From: Neostapfia colusana
Lineage: Eukaryota > Streptophyta > Magnoliopsida > Poales > Poaceae
DNA length: 64,000 nt
Assembly (NCBI GenBank): GCA_030760725.1
Contig: JASWHV010000009.1
Location: 111,735,854 to 111,799,853 of the forward strand
Direction of reading: 5' to 3'
The notes under the pieces: generated by a model
What the model was told of the DNA's origin: nothing
What the model saw: only the letters and a program-made list of their open reading frames with translations
Database searches by the model: none
Shown here: in pieces, positions 19,752 through 31,600 of the stretch
Layout of the letters: every line of letters starts with the position of its first letter
Position numbering within the stretch: the stretch's first letter is position 1
Program-made: the position numbers and the translations under genes

Positions 19752-22700
19752 ATGCCGACGCCGACGCCCAAGGCGGTGATCCACCAGCGGTTCGGCCGCG
19801 AGGCGCGGTACGCGGTGGAGGAGGTGCTGGAGGCCGCCGTGGACGGCGGCGCCGGCGCGTTTCCGGGCCTCGCGCCGCAGACGCGCAGCGTCTACCGCTG
19901 CGCGCTCGACCTCCCGGGCCTGTCCGTGGCCACCCCGGGCACGTTCGCCCGGAAGAAGGACGCCGAGCAGGCCGCCGCGCAGATCGCGCTCGACAAGGTG
20001 AGGCCCCGGCGCGGTGCGGGGCTGGCTGTGTGCGGTTTGGTGGCATGGGGAGGGGAGGGGAGGGGAGGGGTTGGTTGCCGCTGAATGTTTTCGCTGTCAG
20101 GAATAGCCTATCAGGGAGTCGCATCCAGCTGCTACGATTGAAGGATTTAGGTGGTAGAAATGCATGGAATCGAAATGGAGCTCCTGCGAATCGAATCGTT
20201 GTGCTGTTACATGCTTGGACATTTTGTGCTGTTACAAGCTAGAGTATCTTACCTTTAGGAATTGAGATTCTGATTCTGTGGCTAGTTGCAAACATACTCA
20301 TGTACATGTCATCTGTCCAATTTCCCAACATTAGGACAGTCTTCGTCGAATTCTTTTTTGATAGACCAAAGTGACTCGAGACGTCTAGTGAAGGGAATCT
20401 GTACCATTACCTAGTGATCACCGTCTGTATCATTACCATAGCTATTTATTTCGCATATGCACACATTCGCATGCTTTGGGCCTACTGTGATCACTGTCTG
20501 TTTAACTAACTCCCTTTATCCACTGTTATATCGTCCTTTTCTCTCCATTGCAGCTTGGTATTCAGCCCACAGCTAATAGCCCCAGTACACCAGAAGAAGC
20601 TTGGAATGAATTGGTTGCCCGCATATCTGGTTTCTTCACAGATGACGTGAGTAATTTTATCTGTTCCTGACATGTTGTCCCCCATAGTTTGTGAGTAAAT
20701 CTAAATACACTGCTGGTCTTCTACATTTGGGAGTTGCGGTAGAGCTCTTGCTAGATTGCTATGCTAGGTTGTCTCTATTGTGGCAGAGAATGATAGTACC
20801 ATTGCGAATGTTTCTTCAAGGTTTATGAATGATGAACTTATATTACTGAAGTTGCCCACTCATGGTAAGAAGCAGTGATCTGTTGAACATATAGTTTGTT
20901 ATTCGCTCAGTTTTCATGTCAATTCTGCAGTTGTTATCATATGTACCTATTTTTCTACTATCTTCACATATTGGGTACACTTTGCAGAGTCTAAATCGTT
21001 CTGTCTAACAGTTGAAGCATGCTATTGCTCATTCAAGTCATCTTTTGAGATTTACAGTAATCTTGCTAAAATAGATAATGTAACATGGCCGTTTTCTCCT
21101 TGTTTCAGAACTTTTTGTTATCTTCCCATCCTCTTGTTGGTCACTTGAGTATGATGTTCAGAAGAACTAGGGACCTGATTGGGAGGGTACCTATGTCGGC
21201 TATTTCTGCATGCGATGTGAAGGTCAATACATTATGTAAAATTATCAACCCTAAGGCTGAATCTGATCCTCTCCTGGTTCTGTCATTAATCTACAATGCT
21301 GCAAAGCAATGCCCTGGTGTCTCTGTTAGTGACAACAACATATGGATTCAGAGTCAAAAGCCATACTCCTCAGAGGCTGTTGAATCTGCACTTGAATGTT
21401 GGTCTGATATGTCAGACCCCATAGAAGTAGAAGCCATTCTTGTCCCTCAAGAGCTGGAGGATGAACTGAATACAGTAAGAATTAATTTAGAACACAATGA
21501 ACATTACATGAGTTGTATAGCATTAAAGCTCTCAGCGAGTGATTCCTCTCATGTTCTTGTCTCAAGGTAGGTGAAACAAAACTGATCAGTGAATTTGCAG
21601 CTTCTGAGATTTCAGATGTTCATGCTATGGATGGTATTCCTCCATTCTCAATTTGTTGTCATTAAGATAACAAATCTAGTTCATTTTTAAACTAGAATCG
21701 TTGTCCTAATGACAACAATGTAAGAATGGGGGGAGTAATATTTATGCTTTTGTCTTGCTGTAGGACAATTGGGAAAGCATCATCCGAGATAAGGTTATAT
21801 TTTGTAGCTCCAAATGTACAATTTGTTTCTGATTTTTCGAAGAATGCGTTTTCTTGTCATGGAGAGGGCAACATCAGTTACCAGGTGAATCAGCGAGCCT
21901 CCTACATTTCTGGTCAAACAATTTATGGCGATGCAATTTTGGCAAATATTGGATACACAAGGCGAGAATCAGAAATTCACGCTGAAGATGTCAATCTATG
22001 TACCTATTCCAGGTATTCACTTGATGAAATTTCACTTGCATGTTTGTCCGTGTAAATAAGAACACATCTTGTTCTAAATAATTGGTACGCATGATCAGTT
22101 TTTCTTTTTGATGGTAATCATCTTGTTGTAGAGGTTGGTCTCATGTTGTTCTTCTTTCTTTCCCCTTTTTTTTTGGTATTTGGACTGCCTTTATAGCATC
22201 TCCAAAAGATGAACCTAAAACCCTCCTAAACCAAATTATTGGGGTTCAGTTAGAAAAAACGTCTCCAACACCCCCCAAAACCACCACTAGTATTTCCATT
22301 CCCCCTAAACTTCCCTCATTTGTAGCTACATATAGGGGAAAAGTTGGGAGCTCCAATCCTTCTTCTCCAAAGAGAGTTAATGTTGTTGTAGCCCCAAATG
22401 CTGATGTGGCCCAGTTAGAAGTGTTTTTATATCCACTTTAAGGGGAACTGTTGGATGAGTGAAGAAAAAAAATACCCCTTACAGTTTTTTGGTTGCTACC
22501 AAAAACTGGTTTTAGTGGGGTAATTTTATGAGGCTCTCTTGGAGATGCTCTTAGTTACTACACAGGCATTAAACTTTCTATGTGCTTCCTAGTTCTAGTT
22601 ATTTTCAGGGACATACTGACAGGCTTTTGGTTCCTCAGGGTCCTTCTGGGAAAGTTACCTGATGGGAACTATAAGATGTCTAGGGATTCAATTCTTGCAG

Positions 22701-24885
22701 CGGAGCTTCCATCTGTATACTCTCGTTCTAACTGGAAAGGCCTCTCCCCTCGAGATCTCCTTTGTTCATTCTGTCGCCTTCAGAGGCTATTGGAACCCCA
22801 TTTTGCTATCAGTAAGACGAGCGATTCATCTGTTGTGTTAGGATCAACTGCAGGCTCTGAAGAAAGAGTTGTGCCATCAAAGAATGTGGACAATCATGAC
22901 ACAAATGATGCTAGGGTTAACAAGGAAAACCCAGATATGTTCAAATGTGATGTGAAAATATGTTCACGGAAGCAGGAAATTTTACTAGAGTATTCTGCAG
23001 CCAACACTTGGAGCAAGGAGTCTGATGCTGTTCAAAACTCCGCATTGAAGGTCTTGATCTGGTTCAACAATTATTTCAAGCAACTAAATACCAATACAGA
23101 CAAGGTATCTCTTTCTGAGTGCACTAACGACTTCAAGATACATCCAAATACTTTTTTGCAAGAATTTGCAGTGTGCTTATCCGTTTATGGTAAGACTGGA
23201 TGCAATGATTCAAGAATATACAGTGCAGCTGGACAATTTTCAGATACACCGAAGCAGAAGCTTGAAAACAGTGCAACTTTAACACGCATTGAGGGTCCAG
23301 ATTCTGGTATTTTTCCATCCCATGGATCATTGACTTGCATAAGTTATACTGCCTACCTCGTGATGAAGGATACGGCAAAGACATATTTGTTGGAAACAAA
23401 CAATGAGTTTGAGTTTGAGATTGGGGCAGGCGCTGTTATTAATCAGCTTGAATCATGTGTAACTCAGCTATCAGTCAATCAAACTGCATGTTTTGTTGCT
23501 GAACTGCCTCCTATGGATCTGATTTTAGCTGCAGCTACTGAGTTTTCACGTGAACTTTCAAATATATCTAGAGGTGAGCTGCTCCTGTCAGCACGTCAAT
23601 TCTTTAATTTACCTTTTGTAATCGTTTTGAATTGGAGTTTCAGCTTTATAACATCTAAGCATCCTCGCAGAGAGCTGCTCCCTGGAGTTCTCTGTAAAGG
23701 TTTTGCAGGTAACTGAACCGCTAGAAGATAGAATGGAGAAAGCCTTGTTCAGTCCTCCATTATCTAAACAAAGAGTTGAATTTGCTGTCCGGCACATTAA
23801 TGAGCTGCATGCTGCCACACTTGTAATTCCTCCCTCATTCTCTAGTTTCTTGTTTACAAAGTTCACCATTTCTCATTGTCAGATGTACGTTTTCAGGTTG
23901 ATTTTGGCTGCGGATCTGGTAGTCTTCTTGATTCATTGCTAGAGCATCCAACAACACTTGAAAAAGTTGTAGGTGTCGATATTTCTCGAAAAGGCCTCAC
24001 GCGAGCAGCAAAGGTGTGGAGATATACTAGACATAGTAGTTGCTCATGTTCAGTTCCTTCTGACCATCTTGTTCTCCCTTCCAACGCACTGAATTTTAAT
24101 TGTTTCACCTCTCCCGGAATCGCAGTCCCTTCATCAGAAGCTGAGCAAGAAATCATTGGTGCAGACAAGTGTTCCATCAGCCGTGCTCTATGATGGATCG
24201 ATAACAGAATTTGATTCACGTTTATACGGGTTTGACATTGGCACTTGCCTTGAGGTAGCTGTTGTTTCCTCTTGGACTGCTTCTGCTGTCTTCTTACTTC
24301 TCTTAGTACATACATTATTAGTTCCCAGACACAGTGTGCTTTGCAATGAATTGACGAGATCCAGTACCACACCCACATGATTTGTGCTAAGATCATTGGT
24401 GAGAGCATTTTGACCGATGGACATATGAAATGCAGGTCATCGAGCACATGGAGGAGGACCAAGCAAGCTTATGTGGCAACGTCATCCTGCGTTCCTTCCG
24501 CCCGAAGGTGCTCATCGTGTCCACGCCCAACTACGAGTACAACCCTATCCTCCAGAGGCCCAACAAGGAAGACGAGCCAGGAGGAGACGACGCTGGGCCT
24601 TGCAGGTTCCGGAACCACGACCACAAGTTCGAGTGGACGAGAGCGCAGTTCCAGTCCTGGGCTACCGGCCTCGCGGCGAAGCACGACTACGGCGTGGAGT
24701 TCAACGGCGTGGGCGGCTCAGGCGAGGAGCCGGGCCACGCCTCCCAGATCGCCGTCTTCAGAAGATCGGCACGGGACCAGGAGGCGGTCCTTCTCGAGGA
24801 AGACCTGCAGGACCGCCGACCTTACGAGCTCCTCTGGGAGTGGCCTGCCGCGTCTGTGAAGCAAGATTCGAACGTGGTACGGTAG
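19752..24885 (+). CDS. HEN1: HEN1 small-RNA 2'-O-methyltransferase
   Basis: Methylates the 3'-terminal 2'-OH of miRNA and siRNA duplexes and so protects them from uridylation and decay. Nine exons: 19752-19997, 20554-20646, 21109-21566, 21764-22012, 22639-23573, 23671-23822, 23897-24013, 24126-24254, 24436-24885. Phases add up to 942 aa, the usual plant HEN1 length. Order: N-terminal dsRNA-binding domain (about 10-85), La-like and second dsRNA-binding region, FKBP-like middle (about 440-660, includes DLILAAATEF), then the methyltransferase from about 690. Motif I is VDFGCGSGSLLDSL. The metal-binding E-x-x-E-H is E793, E796 and H797, spanning the last intron. The distal His is in FRNHDHKFEWT (H854/H856). 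All catalytic residues are present. The rice orthologue is WAF1. Two MITEs lie in its introns. Confidence 0.95.
21635..21737. mobile_element. Stowaway-like MITE next to a HEN1 splice acceptor
   Basis: About 103 bp, TA-flanked, with ends TTCCTCCATTCTCAATTTG and CAATGTAAGAATGGGGGGAG and inner complementary arms around TTGTTGTCATTA and TAATGACAAC. It ends 26 bp before HEN1 exon 4 (21764). Confidence 0.8.
22195..22549. mobile_element. Non-autonomous DNA transposon (MITE), about 355 bp
   Basis: Terminal inverted repeat AGCATCTCCAA at the left and TTGGAGATGCT at the right, with no coding capacity, inside the HEN1 intron 22013-22638. Target duplication was not resolved, so the superfamily is left open. 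Confidence 0.7.
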
Positions 24886-25665
24886 AAGTGCGCACTTGTA
24901 TTGTATGTCCCCTGGTGGGCTGGGCTGGGCTGGGCTGGGCTCTGCTGTGTGTGGCGTGTCCAGGGTGTGGTACTGGAACCAGACGACGTTGTTCCTTCAG
25001 GTCCAGGGTGTGCCTATATTGTAGGATTGCTCACCTGTAGGATCAGATCGTATGACTGTCACTTGCATGTTGGCAAACAAACTCGCAGCAAGACTTGCAC
25101 TAGACTCTGTATCGTTTGTGTGTGTGGCTCTCTCTCTCTCTCTCTCTCTCACGAAGAGGCCGGAGCTGAGCTCCAGGTAGCAGCGTCGCCGACCATGTCG
25201 TGGAAGCCTGCACCTACCGCGCGGCCGGCTGTGGTCCCCATGCCCGCCGGAGCGGAGTGAGAGTGACCCAGACTAGTTGAATTGAAGCCACGGGTAACTG
25301 CAGAGTTGACTTGAGGGGGGGGGGGAGGGAGGAGGGGAAAGAAAGGAAGACGAGCGTTTTGTTTCCCGAATGATCGCGCGCGCTGCGGGAGGGGAGTGAG
25401 GGAAACAAACTGTGGGCCCGGCCGGCTGCTGCTGCCGTGCGGGGGGGGGGGGGGGGGGAGCGGATTGCCTTGCTGCCGCCACGTTGATGGTCTACAGACG
25501 GAGACACGGATCGAGACGTGACAAGGAGGAGGCAGGGGGAAGCCACGGCACCGTCTCGCGTCGCGCTCCCCGGTAGGTAGGTAGGTGGGGTGGGTGGGTC
25601 CCCGCATCGTCGCCGGCGACCGCGCCTCCCTCCCTCCCTCCCGCACCACCGCCGCAGCCGCTTCC
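24886..25665. other. Spacer between HEN1 and UBP12, with simple repeats
   Basis: The HEN1 3' UTR and UBP12 promoter/leader in 780 bp. Simple repeats: (GGGCT)5 at about 24917-24941, a CT run at about 25128-25150, G11 at 25315-25325 and G18 at 25441-25458. No gene is supported. Confidence 0.7.
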
Positions 25666-28600
25666 ATGACGACCTCGCCGCCGCCGCTAGGAGAGGTAAG
25701 CTCGCGAGCCCCCGGGTGGGTTGTGGGGGGTGGGGGCGGGCAGATACGCCTCTGTTGTCCTGGCCGCGTCGCCGCTGCCGGACGGGGCGGGGCGGGGCCC
25801 CGTCGCCCTAGGTCTCTCCCGTGGACCCCTACGTCTTCCCGTGGCTATGGCCCGCGGGGACGGGGTTCCCGCCTCGCCGCGTACGGGGTTCTAGGGTTTG
25901 GGGTTTTGGTGCCCCCCCGCCTCCCCTTCTTACGTTTGTACTGACGGATCTGAGACGTGCCTCTCGTGGTTTTTTTCCCTTCCTTTTCCTTTTCACAGCA
26001 GCAGAAGCAGCAGAAGCAGGAGGAGGAGGAGTTGGCTGAAGGCGAGGTGCACGTGCCGCGCCAGGATCCGCCGCCCGACGGACCGCAGCCGATGGAAGGT
26101 TCGCCCCGATCCGATCCGACCCGCGATCGGTTACCAGCTAACTACCTGTAACAGCTCGTCAGCCGCTCCCTTCCGGTTTCCGATCCGCGGCGTCACGGCG
26201 ACCTTTTTTTCTTTTCTTAGATCGAGCGAACTGAGAGAAGCCGTCCTAGACGTCGTCGATTAGAAACCGAAGGGAGTACCTAGTTAATGCCGACGACTTG
26301 TGGTGTCCGGCCGTGTGGATTAGATGCGCCACATTTTATTTTTATTTTTTGTCATGGCTGCTTCTCATTTTTTTTTCATCCTCTTTAACTTACTGGATCA
26401 GGATCACGTGGTCCGTTACTGTTGCGCACGTTACCACGTCTTGTTTCTATTTTTGTGCCTTTTATTACTCTGGGCACAAGTGTGAATTTTAATATGCTAC
26501 ATTGTTATTGCTGGCGTTACCAGAGACACGGTTGCACAACGTATCTTGTTGTGTGCAACGATTGTTCGTTTTGCTTGTTCTGTGACCTGGTCCTGCTGTT
26601 GCGTTTGAAGTTATCCTGGTCTCCTGGAGTCTGTTTAATATATGTTCATAATTTATTATGTACCAATGCTTGTACTCAGTTGGATATTTCTGTTTTATTA
26701 CCTCAACATATGTTCTTTTGGGGAGTTTAGATTTGTTAAGACAGTACAAATGTGTGTCCACGTGATACTTGAAAACTTCTTTGATTGCTTTGTTCTGGTG
26801 CACTTTTCCTCATGTAAATTAATTTTCTCAGTATTTCATCCTCTTTGCACATTGTATTAAATGATTTCCTGCCTTTATGAAGCATCTCATCGAAACTATA
26901 TTCCTTTATTGCTGCTTTTGTTTGTGTGAGCAAACATGTGAGTTTACTGGATATTCATGTTAACTCTCTGTTGCCCTGTCAGTTGTGCCTGCTGAGCCGG
27001 CTGCTACTGTGGAAAACCAACCAGTAGAGGATCCACCAATCTTGAGATTTACTTGGACAATTGAAAATCTGTCAAGAGTGAACTTGAAGAAATTATACTC
27101 TGAAATTTTTGTTGTTGGGGGTTATAAGTGGTAAGTGCCTACTGCTCACCTCCTCCTGAATTAGAATGTTTGCTGTTAGTTTTTTTTTGGGTAACTATTT
27201 TTTAGATAACAACCGATGCTACATATTTATCGTGCAGGCGAATTTTGATTTTCCCAAGGGGAAATAATTGTGAATTCTTATCTATGTATTTGGATGTTGC
27301 TGATTCAGGAGTCTTACCCTATGGGTGGACTAGATATGCACAGTTTAGCCTCTCTGTGGTTGATCAGATTCACAACAAGTTTACAGCAAGAAAAGGTATT
27401 TCTCATGACCTTATTTGTTTAATCTAGTGCCTGACAAGACATTGATCTGATGTTATACACTTATGATCCTTGTAATAAATTCAAGTGACTGATGTGAATC
27501 TTTGCAGAAACACAACATCAGTTTTCTGCTCGAGAAAGTGATTGGGGTTTCACTTCGTTTATGCCATTGAGTGAACTCTACAATCCCAGTAGAGGTTATC
27601 TTGTAAATGATACTTGTATAGTGGAAGCAGAAGTTGCTGTGTGTAAAGTTGTTGATGTCTGGAGTTATGACTCTAAAAAGGAAACTGGTTATGTCGGTCT
27701 TAAAAATCAAGGAGCTACGTGCTATATGAATTCTCTTCTTCAGACGTTGTACCACATTCCGTATTTCAGAAAAGTACAAACTACGGTTTTGCATATACAC
27801 TTGCTATTCTTCCATACCTTATCGTATAGAGCTAACAACCTTTCTTGCCAGGCTGTTTATCATATGCCTACTACCGAAAACGACATGCCCTCTGGAAGCA
27901 TCCCATTAGCTCTGCAGTCTCTCTTCTATAAGTTGCAGTACAATGACAGCCGTGTGTCCACCAAGGAGCTCACCAGATCATTCGGGTGGGGCATGCATGA
28001 TTCTTTGATGCAACATGACGTTCAAGAATTAAATAGGGTTCTTTGTGAGAAGTTGGAATATAAGATGAAGGTTTGACATCTGTAACGTCTTTCCTTTTAT
28101 ATATTCCGGTGTTGTTTAGTGAACTGTTGTAGCTCGGACTGAACTATGCTTGTAAATTTTGATTCAAGGGAACTGTTGTGGAAGGCACAATACAACAATT
28201 GTTTGAAGGTCATCACATGAACTATATCGAGTGTATCAATGTGGATTTGAAATCAACAAGGAAGGAATCCTTTTATGGTAAGTGACGTTACAGACATTTA
28301 TTTTCCGTGAACACACAAGAGAGTTGTGCCATTTAATTTATAGAATTAGAGTCAAACAAAGTATACCACTGTTTTATTGATACTTCAGCAGCAAAGTGTA
28401 AACCTGCCTGTTGTTTCACTTGGTTCTGTTTCCAAATGCAGATCTGCAGCTTGATGTTAAAGGTTGTCATGATGTTTATGCTTCATTTGATAAGTACGTT
28501 GAGGTGGAGCGTCTAGAAGGTGACAACAAGTATCATGCAGAACAGTATGGCTTGCAGGTCAGTTAGTTGATTTTGTTATTGTGTTGCCCTCCGGCATAAA

Positions 28601-31600
28601 AAATAACAATGTAAGGCAACGCTTATTACTCCATCTGGTCCATGCCAGGGCATTTTCATTTCGTACTTATTCCATTATAAAATGTGTGCATGTAGATCTA
28701 ATGCTATTTTCTATCATCTATGCATGTTTATATAACTTTTGCCACTAATTTAACATTACTCGCAGAAACCATCATCACTCATATTTGACAAGCAAATGTG
28801 ATTTACCATTTCAAGATATGGGGTTTTACGAGTTCCTTTTTGTTTTTTCAGGATGCAAAGAAAGGAGTTCTTTTCACTGACTTCCCTCCTGTTCTTCAAC
28901 TTCAGCTAAAACGTTTTGAATACGATTTCATGCATGAGACAATGGTGAAGGTTTGTATCAGTGCCAAGTGCCATGCTCTAGTAGCTATTATTTTCTTCCT
29001 CAAATCTCACTTCACAGTATGCTAGAAACCTTTCAGCATATGAACATGACAGTTTCAGTAGTTTTAGCTAGTAAAAAAACATTTTCACATTCCAAAAGGT
29101 TCATAAAAGATCCACATATGTAGAATCCATTTACATCAAAAGGTTTGCATTAATACGTGCTAAATGATCATATTTTCATTCGTGCGCTGCAATACACATA
29201 TATTTTGTAATTTGATTCTCTGTTGCCTGCCTACCCCAACGTGCTTGGGATAAAGGCTTTGTTGTTGTTGTTGTTGTTGATTCTCTGTTGCCTGCGAATG
29301 AACCATTTTTGTGCAAAGTTACACAAGCCAAAATGTGTAGCCCGTAAGTTAATAAATTATGTGTACTTTACTTTATTACAATCTTTACCTTTTCATGTTC
29401 TATATATCTTTATTGCCTACTAAGAAGTACCATTCTTTACGAATAACAGATAAATGACCGTTATGAATTCCCGCTTCAGTTGGATCTTGATAGAGATGAT
29501 GGAAAGTATCTATCTCCTGATGCAGATAGAAATGTGCGAAACCTTTACACCCTTCACAGGTCAGTTAGATACTCTTGATGATTTTTTATCTACTTCCATG
29601 CATTTTCAAATCTCTATAGTTGAAGATGGCGAGTATATGGAAGACCAAAAAGTGGCGGATGTGAATTCCTGCATCTTCCTATTTGATATGTCCTGCGTTT
29701 TGTCAGTGATATAAAAGATCGTGACTAGACTGTAGTCATTCTTGTTGGAAATCCGGCATTAGAAATCAAGAATAATGAGGTGTCAAGTTTATTCTATTGA
29801 TATGTTGGCCTTATATAGCCGGGTACATCGTGATTTTTGTTTCCATCTAGGCCTCTTCATTCCTTATATTTTAGGACTCTACTTTTCTAATCTAAATGGC
29901 AACAATCCTTTCTTCTATATGACTTATATATATCACGTCTTATTTATACACTCCTTTCCTAATACGATTCTCACTATTCTAAAAACAAGATTGATTTCAA
30001 TAATCACCCTCCATAATCTTTTTTTTGGAACAGCTTGCACTAATATTAGGATGGCAACACCTATTCCATCCTACACTCAATGGATGGACATATCTTCATT
30101 CCTACACTCAATTTTGGGATGGGCACATCTTCATCTCTAGGATGGCGGTCATCCTACATTCGAACTCGTTATGGGCACATCTTCATATCAAGCACACCTT
30201 GATGTTAGATCCTCACAGTCAACCCCCCTTCCCACGAACGAAGGGTACACCTGTGACCTGACCCATCTCTACCATGCCTCGCTCACCACGTCCGCGCTTG
30301 CCTGGCTCAAACCATGTGCGTACGGCGCCGTCCTCCAGCCCTCACGCCCAGCCGCCATGGCCACGCCGACTCCAACCCCACGGATCCCGCTTGATCTTCA
30401 CCCACAGATGCACAAGCCGTGCCTGATCTGCGTCGATCCAACTTGGGATTCGCTAGATTCAAGCAGTCTGTGCTGCTGCGAGCATCGCCGACATTTGCAC
30501 CCTACCTGTAGCGTTGAGCCGCAGTAGAAACCGCCAGGGTTTACCAGGCATCGCCGCCTAGGCGTCCAGACGTTCCGGCCTGGGCGCCATGACCGGTCGA
30601 CTCGCGTGGCGGCCGCCGCCACCGCCGGTCGCCGCACCATGCCGCCGCCATCGGTGGAGGGATGGGTGGAGAGGAGAGTGAGGGTGAGAGAAAAATTCTA
30701 TTTACGGTTAGGGGTGGGTGCTATTTTATATGTCCCGATGTGAAAAGATCCGACGGTTCATATACAATGGGCCGGCCTATCCCTACCCGACACCCGCCCT
30801 TGCCCGACAGCCACAAGGTGTCGCCGCCTGCTGCCTCCGCCCGCTGCCTCCGCCTTCGCCGCTTCCGCCGCTGCGTCCGCCACCGCAGACGCGCCCGCCG
30901 CCCGCCTGGTCGGGCGCCTGGGCGTCTAGGCGCCAATTTAAAAGCCTGGCAGCCGCATGTGAGCCTCCAAGACAGCTCCTGCGCCCTGGCGTCCCCACGC
31001 AATACCTCCACTAGGAACTCACACGTGCCCTGCATGCTGTTGCGGTCCAATTGCTTGACGGCCACCTCCGGCCTTGACGGGAGGCACCTGCTGTAGACAT
31101 GGCCGAAGCCGCCCTCGTCGAGCAGCGACTCTGCGCGGAAGCCACCGGTGGCCTTGGACAGCTCAGCGTACGTGTGCACGCTTGCGGTCACCTTATCGGC
31201 CTTGCCCATCTTGAGGATCTTCGCAACGCGCTCGTGACAGATTCTCACGGACTCGGCGACGATCTCGTTGACGAGGCGAGTGTGAGCCACGTAGTAGCTG
31301 CCCGGCCTCATGCTTGTGCCACCTGCATCGCAACTTTTTCCCCTCCGAGATCCGTGTTGGGCCTTGCCTTTTCCAGCCAGGATCCGCCGCTCCGCCTACC
31401 TCTGGATCGCCGTGCCGGCCATTGTCTCTACGCGCGTCGATCCTGCCAAGTCGCCAGCACAGCCGCCCGTTGACGCTTCGGTGACACTTGCTCCCACCGT
31501 CGCTCGGCCAATGCACGTCGCCACAGCCTTGGCCCTGACCTGCTTGCTGTTTGTGTGAGAATAAGGATGCTGCTACCATACCGGATCCACCGAGGATCCG

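Noticed and set aside
23574..23670. Reading the large HEN1 exon straight through to 23716
   Set aside because: This would bypass the conserved CSLEFSVKVL segment. Using the donor at 23574 and acceptor at 23670 restores the HEN1 frame and all later phases.
30662..31558. Plus-strand ORFs over the kinase-bearing LTR element
   Set aside because: The recognisable kinase fragment is on the minus strand; plus-strand frames are GC-rich shadows without domains.
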